Shown piece by piece: positions 17,761 to 26,472 of a DNA stretch of 64,000 nucleotides (the first letter of the stretch is position 1; every line of letters begins with the position of its first letter). The DNA lies in assembly GCA_947170725.1 (NCBI GenBank), contig CAMVUM010000005.1, positions 1 through 64,000 on the forward strand, written 5' to 3'. Origin of the DNA: an uncultured Prevotella sp. (GTDB taxonomy: Bacteria > Bacteroidota > Bacteroidia > Bacteroidales > Bacteroidaceae). The notes under the pieces were generated by a model. It had not been told where the DNA came from and did not search any database. It saw only the letters and a list, made by a program, of their open reading frames with translations. A program made the position numbers and the translations under genes.

Positions 17761-18756
17761 ATGAAGAAGATACTAACACTTGCACTTGCCATCATGGCAA
17801 GTGCAACGTTTAATGTTGCCACGGCCGCCAAGAAGAGCAAGAAGAAAGCGGCCAAGACCGTAGCCGTCCAGCCCGTGAAGCTCGCCACAGGCTCCGACAC
17901 GCTGAGCTATGCGGCCGGAATGGCCCTCACGGAAGGTCTCCTGCAATATCTCAGCCAGTCACAGGGCATAGACTCGACAACCATCGCCGACTTCATACGC
18001 GGCTTCGAAGACATGATTGCCGTCGGTGAAGACCCGAAGATGAAGGCCTACGCCTCCGGAATGGACATCGCTTCACGCCTCAAAGGCCCGATGCTCACCG
18101 GCATGAAAGGCGAGTTCGAGAACACGCCCGACTCTGTGGTTGACTCCCTCATCTTCCGCGGATTCGCCGACGCGCTCAAGCAGGACACCACGACATTCAC
18201 ACAAAAGAAGGCATCCGAGATTTTCCGTGAAAGACGCGAAGCCGACAAAAAGGCCAAGGAAGAGAAACTCTACGGCGAGAACCGTCGTGCCGGCGAACGC
18301 TTCCTGGCCGAAAACACCAAAAAAGACAGCGTCGTTACGCTGCCCAGCGGACTCCAGTATAAGGTGATCGTGGCCGGAAACGGCGAAGTGCCCAAGCGCA
18401 CGGACAAGGTGCTCGTGAACTACGAGGGCCGTCTTGTTGACGGAAGCGTGTTCGACAGCTCCGCCAAGCACGGCGACAAACCGGCTTCTTTCCGCGCCGA
18501 TCAGGTAATCAAGGGATGGACCGAAGCTCTCACCATCATGCCCGTAGGCAGCAAGTGGCAGCTATTCATTCCCTACCAGCTGGCCTACGGCGAGCGTAAC
18601 GCCGGGCAGATCAAACCATTCTCAGCCCTCATCTTCGACGTAGAGCTGGTAGGAATCGACAAGCCGCAGGCCGAAATACAGGTCGTCAGCGACAAAAAGG
18701 CCACATCGGCAAAGTCAACAAAAAAGGTCGCAAAGAAAATTACAAATAAAAAATAA
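17761..18756 (+). CDS. FKBP-type peptidyl-prolyl isomerase with Lys-rich tails, exported
   Basis: Third FKBP paralogue. It has a signal peptide (MKKILTLALAIMASATFNVATA), a short Lys-rich segment (AKKSKKKAAK), dimerisation helices, the linker helix RFLAENTKKDSVVTL, an FKBP domain (VLVNYEGRLVDGSVFDSS, VIKGWTEALTIM), and a second Lys-rich tail of about 30 residues at the C-terminus. Predicted soluble periplasmic. The Lys-rich ends are not part of the fold and may bind membranes or nucleic acid. A perfect hairpin lies in codons 7-15. A terminator follows. Confidence 0.94.
   Translation: MKKILTLALAIMASATFNVATAAKKSKKKAAKTVAVQPVKLATGSDTLSYAAGMALTEGLLQYLSQSQGIDSTTIADFIRGFEDMIAVGEDPKMKAYASGMDIASRLKGPMLTGMKGEFENTPDSVVDSLIFRGFADALKQDTTTFTQKKASEIFRERREADKKAKEEKLYGENRRAGERFLAENTKKDSVVTLPSGLQYKVIVAGNGEVPKRTDKVLVNYEGRLVDGSVFDSSAKHGDKPASFRADQVIKGWTEALTIMPVGSKWQLFIPYQLAYGERNAGQIKPFSALIFDVELVGIDKPQAEIQVVSDKKATSAKSTKKVAKKITNKK
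17781..17805 (+). other. Perfect hairpin inside the start of the third FKBP gene
   Basis: TGCACTTGCC ATCAT GGCAAGTGCA: a 10-bp perfect stem with a 5-base loop within the signal-peptide codons, 20 bases after the ATG. May affect translation or mRNA stability. Confidence 0.7.
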
Positions 18757-18841
18757 CAAAGAACAAGGCTATCCTGTGAAGGACGCACCAAAGTTCATGG
18801 TAACATATATTTAGATAAATAAGTATGTGCAATACTTATTG

Positions 18842-18868
18842 AGCCGGACAGCGGTCCGGCTTTTTTTA
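18842..18868 (+). terminator. Terminator of the FKBP cluster
   Basis: AGCCGGAC AGCG GTCCGGCT followed by TTTTTT. Confidence 0.95.
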
Positions 18869-18887
18869 TTTTCTTAAACGAAAAGGC

Positions 18888-18912
18888 TTTTACTTAGGGA
18901 TATTCAGCTGAT
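18888..18912 (+). repeat. Inverted repeat, left arm, of the regulator/GH31 module
   Basis: Contains TAGGGATATTCAGCTGAT, identical to the reverse complement of bases in 24033-24056. It lies 85 bases beyond the stop of the regulator gene. Confidence 0.7.
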
Positions 18913-18996
18913 GGCTGGATACTGTTCATAATATAGCTGATGCCGATGCAAATTTAGTGAAACCGTAATTCTTCTTACGACCTTGGGAACCCGTGA

Positions 18997-21408
18997 TTAT
19001 TTCCCGAGATTTCTGACATATTCAGTAGGAGTACAGCCATGTTCCTCCTTGAAACAGCGGCTCATGTGGCTTGAAGAACTGAAGCCTGTAAGTTCCGCTA
19101 TTTCATTCATCGGAAGTTTTCCCTCCTCTATGAGGCGGGTCGCGTGGTTCAGACGTACGCTTCTTATGAATACGCTCGGCGATTTGTCAAGGAGGGCGGT
19201 TATGCGTTTGTATAGTCCGGTACGCTCCATGCAGAGATCGCTGCTCAGTCTTTTCACACTGTAACCATTGTCCATATTCATCTCCACAAGGTTTATTGCC
19301 TGTGCGATAAAATCTTTGTCTTCCTGCGACATCCCGGCCTTCTGAGGTGCGACACATTCAGACTGTCCATCTTCCGATGTTTCATTGTCTTCTGAATGAG
19401 CTTCCATATCTCCCTTTTTAGCATTAGACTTTATTTTTTCTTCATAATAATTGCAGCGTTCTATCAATTCCTTCATCCGAAGTAGCATTTTCTCCTCATT
19501 ATGTATTTTCTCAATGCGTTTTATCTCAATTCGGCGGTAAATCATCCATCCTATAGAGCATAAGCACAGCAGAATCAGGATATAAGCGGCTATGGCCCAT
19601 CCCGACCACCACCAAGGTTTTCTGATAAAAAACGCTATTTCCACCGGTGTGCCGAACGGAGCACCGTCACGCTCGGCTGACCGGACTTGCACAAGGTAGT
19701 TTCCGGGCATGACCTGCGGCATCGTGAAATGAAAGCCACCGCCTTCACGGTCATACGTATGCCATGGAACGTCCTTGCCCGAACCGGTCTGTAAAATTCT
19801 GTATTGCCATTTCGTGGACTGTGGATTCGCATAATTAAGCGAAGCATAGCTGATGGCTATGTCATTCTTGTCATAATCAAAATCCAGCCTCTTGCCGGGC
19901 GTGAAAGAGACCGGCATCCCGTTGACAGTAATCTGTCGCACCAATGGAGCGGGCAATTCCTTCAGTTTGTCGGACGATATCGGATTTACCATCGTCCAAC
20001 CTTTCGGATGGGCGAACAGCAGACGTCCGTCTGAGGAGATAAATGAGGCCCCTTCTCTATATTCTCCCGGGAGCGCGCCCATATCACTGCCGTAAGAATC
20101 TATTATGAATTCATTGTTCCCGGTGGTATATATCGCATTCATGCCATTGGCTGTCGATGCCCATATCGCTCCGTCAGAGTCAATGGCAAGCGACTTTATG
20201 CAGTTGTTCGACAGTCCGTTTTCTGTATATAATGTTGTATCCAGGCCATTGCCGGAATCCTGTATGCGCAGTCCGTCTACCGTGGCGGTCCATTGTCGGC
20301 CTTCTTTGTCTATAAGCGATTTACCACCTCTCAGTGTCACCTTTCTGATTTTGAGGCTATCGATGCCCAGAAGGCCAAGGCTTTCTCTGGAGAGAATGCG
20401 TGTTGGTTCCGGCGGACTGTACAGAAGCCCGTCTCTATACGTACCGATCCAGCACCCCGAAGCTCTGTCCATATATAGCGTATTGAGGCCCCCTTCCACA
20501 GATATATCGGATGTAATACCTGTCAGACGGGTGATGAGCCTGGTTTCGGACGTGTTGAGGTCAATGTGCCATATTCCCTTCATAGAGGCTATGTAGGCTT
20601 CGTCGGCAGTGGGTTGTGACAAGGTGTGCAACACGTAAGGTGTCTGCAGAAGAACTTTCCATCGCAATGTTCGCGTGTCAAAACGCATCAATACAGACTC
20701 TCCGCTTTTCGACACGCGCACTTGCAATACTTGCCCGTCAGGAGTTATCCTGACCAGCGATGTGAAAGTATATGATGTTGAGTCAGGATATGCCGCCGTG
20801 TGCCATATCCGTCGGCCGGAAGCCCTGTCAAATCCTTCCATTACCCCCGTACTGTAAAAAAGCATCAGAGTGTCACCTTCCGTTTCCAGATCCTGAAGTG
20901 CCCCGGGAAGCAGCCGGTATCGTCTCTTATGGCGGGTGTCGAGAATGCCTTTGTCTGACACTGTCCACAAACAACCCTCCTTATCCACGAAAAGGTCGAG
21001 CGGCTGCCGGTCTGCTCCCGCAGCATTCAATACGCTGTCGATATCAGATATGTAGGAATCGGAAGCCAGATTGAAACATTGCAGGCCGCGCCGTGATTTG
21101 CTCCATAACAGATTTCCTTCGCCCACATATACATGACGGTGTCCCTCGTATCCGGGCAGGGTATACCGGCTGTCGGTGTCATAGTGAACGTAGCTGAACC
21201 GTGCGCCGTCATAGATATTGATGTTTCCAACAGTGCTGACAGCCATCCTCCCGTCGGGAAGCTGAAGAATATGGAGCACCTGGTTGTCGCTGAGTCCATG
21301 GCGGGAATCTATTACGGAGAAAACCTTCTCTCCGATTGATGCACACAGAGTGTACGCACCGAATAGCAATGATAATATTATAATGAATAATATTTTTGAA
21401 GGATTCAT
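18997..21408 (-). CDS. Membrane-spanning AraC-type regulator with periplasmic beta-propeller sensor (SusR/HTCS-like, no kinase)
   Basis: One-component transmembrane regulator. Order: signal or anchor helix (about residues 5-23), a two-component-regulator-type beta-propeller (about 30-500; FSVIDSRHGLSDNQV and ENGLSNNCIKSLAIDSDGAIW are typical), a Y_Y_Y-like domain (about 510-595), one transmembrane helix (about 600-625), a coiled linker, and an AraC HTH (about 705-803; FSSSSHMSRCFKEEHGCTPTEYV). The histidine kinase and receiver of classical HTCS proteins are absent, as in SusR. It probably senses a glycan fragment in the periplasm and controls the divergent GH31 gene. The start is the ATG at 21408; the track's TTG at 21417 lies inside the -7 box. 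Confidence 0.9.
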   Translation of the reverse strand: MNPSKILFIIILSLLFGAYTLCASIGEKVFSVIDSRHGLSDNQVLHILQLPDGRMAVSTVGNINIYDGARFSYVHYDTDSRYTLPGYEGHRHVYVGEGNLLWSKSRRGLQCFNLASDSYISDIDSVLNAAGADRQPLDLFVDKEGCLWTVSDKGILDTRHKRRYRLLPGALQDLETEGDTLMLFYSTGVMEGFDRASGRRIWHTAAYPDSTSYTFTSLVRITPDGQVLQVRVSKSGESVLMRFDTRTLRWKVLLQTPYVLHTLSQPTADEAYIASMKGIWHIDLNTSETRLITRLTGITSDISVEGGLNTLYMDRASGCWIGTYRDGLLYSPPEPTRILSRESLGLLGIDSLKIRKVTLRGGKSLIDKEGRQWTATVDGLRIQDSGNGLDTTLYTENGLSNNCIKSLAIDSDGAIWASTANGMNAIYTTGNNEFIIDSYGSDMGALPGEYREGASFISSDGRLLFAHPKGWTMVNPISSDKLKELPAPLVRQITVNGMPVSFTPGKRLDFDYDKNDIAISYASLNYANPQSTKWQYRILQTGSGKDVPWHTYDREGGGFHFTMPQVMPGNYLVQVRSAERDGAPFGTPVEIAFFIRKPWWWSGWAIAAYILILLCLCSIGWMIYRRIEIKRIEKIHNEEKMLLRMKELIERCNYYEEKIKSNAKKGDMEAHSEDNETSEDGQSECVAPQKAGMSQEDKDFIAQAINLVEMNMDNGYSVKRLSSDLCMERTGLYKRITALLDKSPSVFIRSVRLNHATRLIEEGKLPMNEIAELTGFSSSSHMSRCFKEEHGCTPTEYVRNLGK

Positions 21409-21414
21409 ATTGTG

Positions 21415-21446
21415 CAAAGATAGCGCATAATCTCAATACCATCAAA
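21415..21446 (-). promoter_or_regulatory. Promoter of the AraC-type regulator; implies a leaderless mRNA
   Basis: TTTG (21443-21446) and TATCTTTG (21415-21422) on the minus strand with a 20-base spacer. Only six bases (CACAAT) separate the -7 box from the ATG, so the transcript should start at or within a few bases of the start codon. Confidence 0.75.
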
Positions 21447-21551
21447 CTCTGACGCGAAAATATCTGCAGATAAAACACCTGATATCAACCGATTTCAACA
21501 TCCGTATCATCGTTTTCAACATCTGTGTCGCACACCATGCGGATTATTATG

Positions 21552-21559
21552 TAATTTTG
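21552..21559 (+). promoter_or_regulatory. -7 promoter element for GH31
   Basis: TAATTTTG, 54 bases before the GH31 ATG. The 130 bases between this box and the opposing regulator promoter are where a regulator site would be expected. Confidence 0.6.
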
Positions 21560-21613
21560 CGGCATCAATCAAATAGCGCATCAATTATAAACCCTTTTTA
21601 ATTAACCAGAACA

Positions 21614-23944
21614 ATGAATACAGCAGGCATCGTCTCAGCCATCGCTCTGTCGGCCGCAATGGCTATGACAGCCGAGGGCGCATCACCTCAGATCAGCTGC
21701 AAAGCCCGGGGAATGGATGTTGAAGTGACATTCTATTCTTCATCAATCGTCAGAGTACAAAAAAGTCCGGTGGAGAAGAAAATCGACAAAAACAGTCTTG
21801 TTGTTATCAAGACTCCGGAAAACGTCGAGGTAAAAACTTCCGGCTCATCCGACATGCTCACGGCCGCATCTTCCGAAGTATCGGTGGCAGTGGATACGAA
21901 CACCGGAGCCGTCACATTCACAAGCCCATCCACCGGCAAAGTATTGCTGACCGACTATTCCACCTCGTTTTCTCCGGAAAGCCATAATGGCACGGATTAC
22001 ACGCGTGTGAAAGGAAGTTTCATGCTCGATGAGGAAGAGCCGATCTACGGAATCGGCCAGGTTATGGACGGACAGATGAACCGCCGCAACTCAAGCCATC
22101 ATCTCCAGAATGAGAATATGTTTACCTATTCTCCGTATTTCATGTCGCCAACAAAAGGCTACGCCGTATATATAGACAATTATTCTATATCTGATTTCAA
22201 CGACAACCGCCAGTTGATGGAATTCTCCCAACTCGGTGATTCATTCGACTATTATTTCATGACTGGAGACACTCCGGATGATATCATTGCCAATGTCCGC
22301 GACCTTACCGGACACGCCCCTATGCTTCCTCTTTGGGCTTATGGCTTCTTTCAGAGCAAGGAGCGTTACACCACACAACAGGAATCGCTCGACGTGCTGA
22401 AGAAATATCGCGACCTCAAAGTTCCTATAGATGTAATGATACAGGACTGGAGATACTGGCCTGAATACAACGGAACTGATTCCCTGTGGAATAGTCAGAC
22501 TTTTGACCCGGAGAGATTCCCGGATCCAAAAAAATGGGTGGACGAGATACATAAGAACAACGCGAAACTTATGATTGTAAGCTGGCCGGGATTCGGTCCC
22601 AAGACGCCCCAGTTTGCTGAGCAAAGTGAAAAAGGCCATATTCTCGATTTCCTCACATGGCCTCCAAAAAGTGGCGCGAAACCATATGATGTTTTCAGTC
22701 CCGAAGCCCGCGACATATATTGGAGATACCTCAACGATGGAGTCTATGGAGAAATCGGCAACGACGGTTGGTGGCTCGACTCGACAGAACCCGACCATAT
22801 AGAGAAAAAAGACAAGGACTACGAGGTGATGACAGCCAAAGGCCCTTACCGTGGTGTGAAGAATGCATACTCACTCATGCACAATACCGGCATAGCCGAA
22901 CATCAGAAAGCACAGAACAAGGACAAACGTGTTGTAATCCTGACCCGCTCGGGCCATATAGGCCAGCAACGCCTCGGCTCCAACACATGGAGCGGCGATG
23001 TGGCCTCTACATGGGACATGCTGCGCAAGCAGATACCGGCCGCACTCAATTTCACCCTTATGGGTATTCCTAACTGGAACAGCGATATAGGCGGATTCTT
23101 CGCAGGGCGATGGCGCAAGGGAGGGGGCACCCACAATCCCAAATTTCAAGACCTTTACAACCGATGGATGCAGTTCGGCGCATTCTCTCCTATGATGCGT
23201 TCGCACGGAACCGACCTGCCGCGCGAGATATGGCAGTTCGGAGAGCCGGGCAGCAGGTACTTCAATTCAATAGCTTCAACCATTCGTCTCCGCTACCGCC
23301 TGTTGCCTTACATTTACAGCACATCATGGGATGTATCGGCAAACGACGGCACATTCATGCGGCCGCTTGTAATGGACTTCGCAAGCGATAAAAACACCCA
23401 CGATCTCGGCAGTGAATACATGTTCGGCCGCGAAATTCTCGTAAAGCCCGTCACAGAGCCGGGCGTAGCCTCATGGGATGTCTATCTGCCGGCCGGAAGC
23501 GGCTGGTGGGACTTCTGGACCAACAGCTTTACCCACGGAGGGAAGACTGCGACAAAGGATGTTCCTACCGAAATCATTCCACTTTATGTGAAAGCCGGCA
23601 GCATAATCCCATTTGGACCCGACGTGCAGTACTCTACCGAAAAGAAATGGGATAAACTTGAAATACGCGTATATCCTGGTGCTGACGCTTCGTTCACACT
23701 CTATGAAGACGAGTTTGACAACTACAACTATGAAAAGGGACAATACTCCACAATCACCTTCACATGGAACGATGCCGATCGTACTCTCACCATCGGCAAC
23801 CGACAAGGCGGGTATCCCGGCATGCTCAAAAACCGATGCTTCAACGTCACCCTCGTGAGCGAAAATACCGCAGCCGGAAATGTCCCGGCCAAACCCACGA
23901 AAAAAGTGGCGTACAATGGCAGGAAGACTACCGTAAGACTCTGA
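21614..23944 (+). CDS. Glycoside hydrolase family 31 (alpha-xylosidase or alpha-glucosidase type)
   Basis: Exported GH31 enzyme of 776 residues. It has a signal peptide (about 1-23), an N-terminal beta domain with an YGIGQVMDG segment, a catalytic barrel (about 240-560) and C-terminal beta domains. The nucleophile is Asp389 in WLDSTEP and the acid/base is Asp462 in SGDVAS. The WWLDSTEP form, rather than WxDMNE, is more like the alpha-xylosidase branch than starch enzymes; the substrate is an inference. It releases terminal alpha-linked sugars from oligosaccharides in the periplasm. Divergent from the regulator above, with no SusC/SusD genes nearby, so it is an isolated utilisation unit. Confidence 0.93.
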   Translation: MNTAGIVSAIALSAAMAMTAEGASPQISCKARGMDVEVTFYSSSIVRVQKSPVEKKIDKNSLVVIKTPENVEVKTSGSSDMLTAASSEVSVAVDTNTGAVTFTSPSTGKVLLTDYSTSFSPESHNGTDYTRVKGSFMLDEEEPIYGIGQVMDGQMNRRNSSHHLQNENMFTYSPYFMSPTKGYAVYIDNYSISDFNDNRQLMEFSQLGDSFDYYFMTGDTPDDIIANVRDLTGHAPMLPLWAYGFFQSKERYTTQQESLDVLKKYRDLKVPIDVMIQDWRYWPEYNGTDSLWNSQTFDPERFPDPKKWVDEIHKNNAKLMIVSWPGFGPKTPQFAEQSEKGHILDFLTWPPKSGAKPYDVFSPEARDIYWRYLNDGVYGEIGNDGWWLDSTEPDHIEKKDKDYEVMTAKGPYRGVKNAYSLMHNTGIAEHQKAQNKDKRVVILTRSGHIGQQRLGSNTWSGDVASTWDMLRKQIPAALNFTLMGIPNWNSDIGGFFAGRWRKGGGTHNPKFQDLYNRWMQFGAFSPMMRSHGTDLPREIWQFGEPGSRYFNSIASTIRLRYRLLPYIYSTSWDVSANDGTFMRPLVMDFASDKNTHDLGSEYMFGREILVKPVTEPGVASWDVYLPAGSGWWDFWTNSFTHGGKTATKDVPTEIIPLYVKAGSIIPFGPDVQYSTEKKWDKLEIRVYPGADASFTLYEDEFDNYNYEKGQYSTITFTWNDADRTLTIGNRQGGYPGMLKNRCFNVTLVSENTAAGNVPAKPTKKVAYNGRKTTVRL

Positions 23945-24032
23945 CCGGCATCAATGTCACCACAGAGTCGGCGCCGACACCTTCTATGCCAACAACGAGA
24001 ACCGACGGTACTGTACCGAAAACAGCATAGCA

Positions 24033-24056
24033 ATCAGCTGAATATCCCTACTTAAA
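24033..24056 (-). repeat. Inverted repeat, right arm, of the regulator/GH31 module
   Basis: ATCAGCTGAATATCCCTA then CTTAAA, the reverse complement of the left arm at 18888-18912 apart from two positions. It lies about 90 bases beyond the GH31 stop and includes the palindrome TCAGCTGA. Confidence 0.7.
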
Positions 24057-24068
24057 CGCAAAAAGTAC

Positions 24069-24148
24069 TTATTTAACGCGAAGACGCAGAGACGCAGAGT
24101 CCTTTTCAAAAAAGACTTTGCGTCTCTGCGTCTTCGCGTTTAAATAAG
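24069..24148. repeat. Long hairpin of the ACGCAGAGACGCAGAG family
   Basis: Arms of about 34 bases (CTTATTTAACGCGAAGACGC.. and its complement) pair with very few mismatches around a 12-base loop. It may also stop transcription after GH31. Related sequence occurs at 33478-33510, 33715-33747 and inside the M28 gene at about 49580. Confidence 0.8.
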
Positions 24149-24232
24149 CGTCCTTACGTTCAAATACGTTCCAATTATTGCCAAAACATCATCTTTTCAC
24201 AACGCCGATGGCCTTATCTCACGGATTTTGCC

Positions 24233-24240
24233 TAAATTTG
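24233..24240 (+). promoter_or_regulatory. -7 promoter element for ychF
   Basis: TAAATTTG, 30 bases before the ychF ATG. Confidence 0.6.
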
Positions 24241-24270
24241 CAGCACGAAGAATATAAACGTTTATAATAT

Positions 24271-25374
24271 ATGGCTTTAAAATGTGGTATCGTAGGCTTG
24301 CCCAACGTCGGCAAATCTACGCTTTTCAACTGTCTGTCCAGCGCAAAGGCGCAGGCAGCCAACTTTCCTTTCTGCACCATCGAGCCCAACGTGGGCGTGA
24401 TAACCGTGCCCGACGAGCGCCTCACACGCCTGGCCGAAATAGTACACCCGGGACGCATCGTGCCCGCCACATGTGAGATTGTGGACATCGCCGGACTCGT
24501 GAAAGGCGCCTCAAAGGGCGAAGGACTGGGAAACAAGTTCCTCGGAAACATACGCGAGACAGACGCTATCATACACGTGCTGCGCTGTTTCGACGACGAC
24601 AACATCACCCACGTGGACGGAAGCATCGACCCCGTGCGTGACAAAGAGATAATCGACACGGAGCTGCAGCTGAAAGACCTTGAGACAATTGAGGCACGAC
24701 TCCAGAAGCAGTCAAAGATGGCCGCCGTAGGAGGAAACAAGGACGCCAAGATTGAAGTGGCCGTGCTGGAAGCCTACAAGGCCGCTCTAGAACAGGGAAA
24801 GAACGCCCGCACAGTGGAGTTCGACAGCAAGGAAGAACAGGACGCCGCGCGCAATCTGTTCCTGCTGACCTCGAAACCGGTGCTCTATGTCTGCAACGTG
24901 GACGAAACGGCAGCCAAAACAGGCAACGACTACAGCCGCCGCGTGGAAGAACTGGCCCGTGAGGAAAACGCGGAAGCCATGGTCATAGCCGCACGCACCG
25001 AGGAAGACATCGCCTCACTGGAGACATACGAGGACAAACAGATGTTCCTCGAAGAGCTGGGACTGGAGGAAAGCGGCGTAAACAGGCTGATCAAGAAAGC
25101 CTACTCGCTGCTCAATCTGGAAACATTCATCACCGCCGGAGAGATGGAAGTGAAGGCATGGACCTACCACAAAGGCTGGAAAGCGCCCCAATGTGCCGGT
25201 GTCATCCATACTGATTTCGAGAAAGGATTTATCCGCGCCGAGGTCATAAAGTATGACGATTACATCGCTCTCGGCTCCGAAGCAGCCGTGCGCGACGCCG
25301 GAAAGCTCGGCATCGAAGGCAAGGAATACGTCGTTCAGGACGGCGACATCATGCACTTCAGGTTCAATGTGTAA
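24271..25374 (+). CDS. ychF: Redox-regulated ATPase YchF
   Basis: Obg-family P-loop protein that prefers ATP over GTP and associates with ribosomes; linked to stress and translation control. The P-loop GLPNVGKST is at residues 7-15, followed by NFPFCTIEPNVG (switch I) and DIAGLVKGASKGEGLGN (G3 and switch II). A coiled-coil insert lies at about residues 130-200 and a TGS domain at the end (GEMEVKAWTYHKGWKAPQCAG). Length 367 aa is standard. Transcribed with lgt downstream (49-base gap). Confidence 0.97.
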   Translation: MALKCGIVGLPNVGKSTLFNCLSSAKAQAANFPFCTIEPNVGVITVPDERLTRLAEIVHPGRIVPATCEIVDIAGLVKGASKGEGLGNKFLGNIRETDAIIHVLRCFDDDNITHVDGSIDPVRDKEIIDTELQLKDLETIEARLQKQSKMAAVGGNKDAKIEVAVLEAYKAALEQGKNARTVEFDSKEEQDAARNLFLLTSKPVLYVCNVDETAAKTGNDYSRRVEELAREENAEAMVIAARTEEDIASLETYEDKQMFLEELGLEESGVNRLIKKAYSLLNLETFITAGEMEVKAWTYHKGWKAPQCAGVIHTDFEKGFIRAEVIKYDDYIALGSEAAVRDAGKLGIEGKEYVVQDGDIMHFRFNV

Positions 25375-25423
25375 CTCCCGAGCGGCCGCAGGGAGCGATA
25401 ACTCCTAAAAAATAAAGAAAACC

Positions 25424-26269
25424 ATGCCCATCATCAACTACATCCTTTGGAACCCGTCGCTTGAAGCGTTCAGTCTCGGTCCGCTCTCCATCCGCTGGTA
25501 TTCGCTGTGCTGGCTCATCGGCCTGCTGGCGGCCTATCTGATGGTCCGCAGGCAGTACAGAGAACAGAAAATCGGCGACGAACTCTTCGAACCGCTGTTC
25601 TTCTATTGCTTCGTCGGAATCCTTGCCGGTGCCCGATTGGGGCACTGTCTGTTCTATCAACCGGACTATTTCCTGTCTTCCGGCAGCCATGTGGTGGAAA
25701 TGCTGTTGCCAATCCACTTCACACCCGACGGCTCATGGCGCTTCACCGGCTATGAGGGACTGGCCTCCCACGGCGGCACTCTGGGACTTATCGTCGCTCT
25801 GTGGCTGTATGTCCGCCGCACGAAACTGGGCATCTGGCGCGTCCTTGACAACATCGCCATCGCCACGCCGGCCACGGCTTGTCTCATCCGGCTGGGCAAT
25901 CTGATGAACTCGGAGATTATCGGCAAAATCACCGACGTTCCATGGGCGTTCATCTTCCAGCGCGTTGACGCCATGCCGCGCCATCCCGGACAGCTCTACG
26001 AGGCCATCGCCTACGCCCTGCTGCTCATCATCGGATGGGCCGCCTACCGTCGTTGGCCGCAGCGTGTGGGAACGGGGTTCTTCTTCGGACTATGCCTGAC
26101 GTATATCTTCACGGCACGCTTCTTCATAGAATACACCAAGGATATACAGGAGGCCTTCGAGGCCGGCATGCCGCTGAACATGGGCCAGCTGCTCAGCATA
26201 CCGTTCATAATCATCGGTGTGGTGTGTATGATGAGGTCAAAGAAACCTTCCGGAGACACTAAAGGATAG
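25424..26269 (+). CDS. lgt: Prolipoprotein diacylglyceryl transferase
   Basis: Inner-membrane enzyme that moves a diacylglyceryl group from phosphatidylglycerol to the lipobox cysteine, the first step of lipoprotein maturation. Seven hydrophobic helices are visible. The signature region is present ([13 protein letters not shown]), along with [15 protein letters not shown] and [10 protein letters not shown]. Length 281 aa is typical. Its products would include the lipoproteins encoded in this window. It ends at a very long perfect hairpin shared with the convergent esterase gene. Confidence 0.96.
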   Translation: MPIINYILWNPSLEAFSLGPLSIRWYSLCWLIGLLAAYLMVRRQYREQKIGDELFEPLFFYCFVGILAGARLGHCLFYQPDYFLSSGSHVVEMLLPIHFTPDGSWRFTGYEGLASHGGTLGLIVALWLYVRRTKLGIWRVLDNIAIATPATACLIRLGNLMNSEIIGKITDVPWAFIFQRVDAMPRHPGQLYEAIAYALLLIIGWAAYRRWPQRVGTGFFFGLCLTYIFTARFFIEYTKDIQEAFEAGMPLNMGQLLSIPFIIIGVVCMMRSKKPSGDTKG

Positions 26270-26338
26270 ATACCGGAGAGTCTAAAGAAACAAACCGGCG
26301 GACGGTCAAGATAATCACCGGGGCTGCCACCCAACCCT

Positions 26339-26419
26339 ATAAACGTTCTGACGGCGCTGTTTTCACGACATTCCCGAACAAGGAACAGACCGTGAAAACA
26401 GCGCCGTCAGAACGTTTAT
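26339..26419. terminator. Long bidirectional terminator hairpin
   Basis: Arms of 29 bases (ATAAACGTTCTGACGGCGCT.. and its exact complement) around a 23-base loop, between convergent lgt and the esterase gene. Longer than a typical terminator stem. Confidence 0.85.
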
Positions 26420-26472
26420 GTTATTCTTTCAGAACATCATGACCATCCGGTCAGAATGCTATTTCCATTCTT

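Larger units (their letters stand above)
23945..24270. other. Intergenic region with module boundary repeat and large hairpin
   Basis: Holds the right inverted repeat (24033-24056), the ACGCAGAGACGCAGAG hairpin (24069-24148) and the ychF promoter. Bases 23945-24030 keep a codon-like look (an open frame ending at the inverted repeat) but no gene is supported. Confidence 0.65.

Noticed and set aside
18949-18956. TAAATTTG on the minus strand
   Set aside because: No -33 element and no gene or T-rich terminator in the direction of transcription; likely chance in AT-rich DNA.
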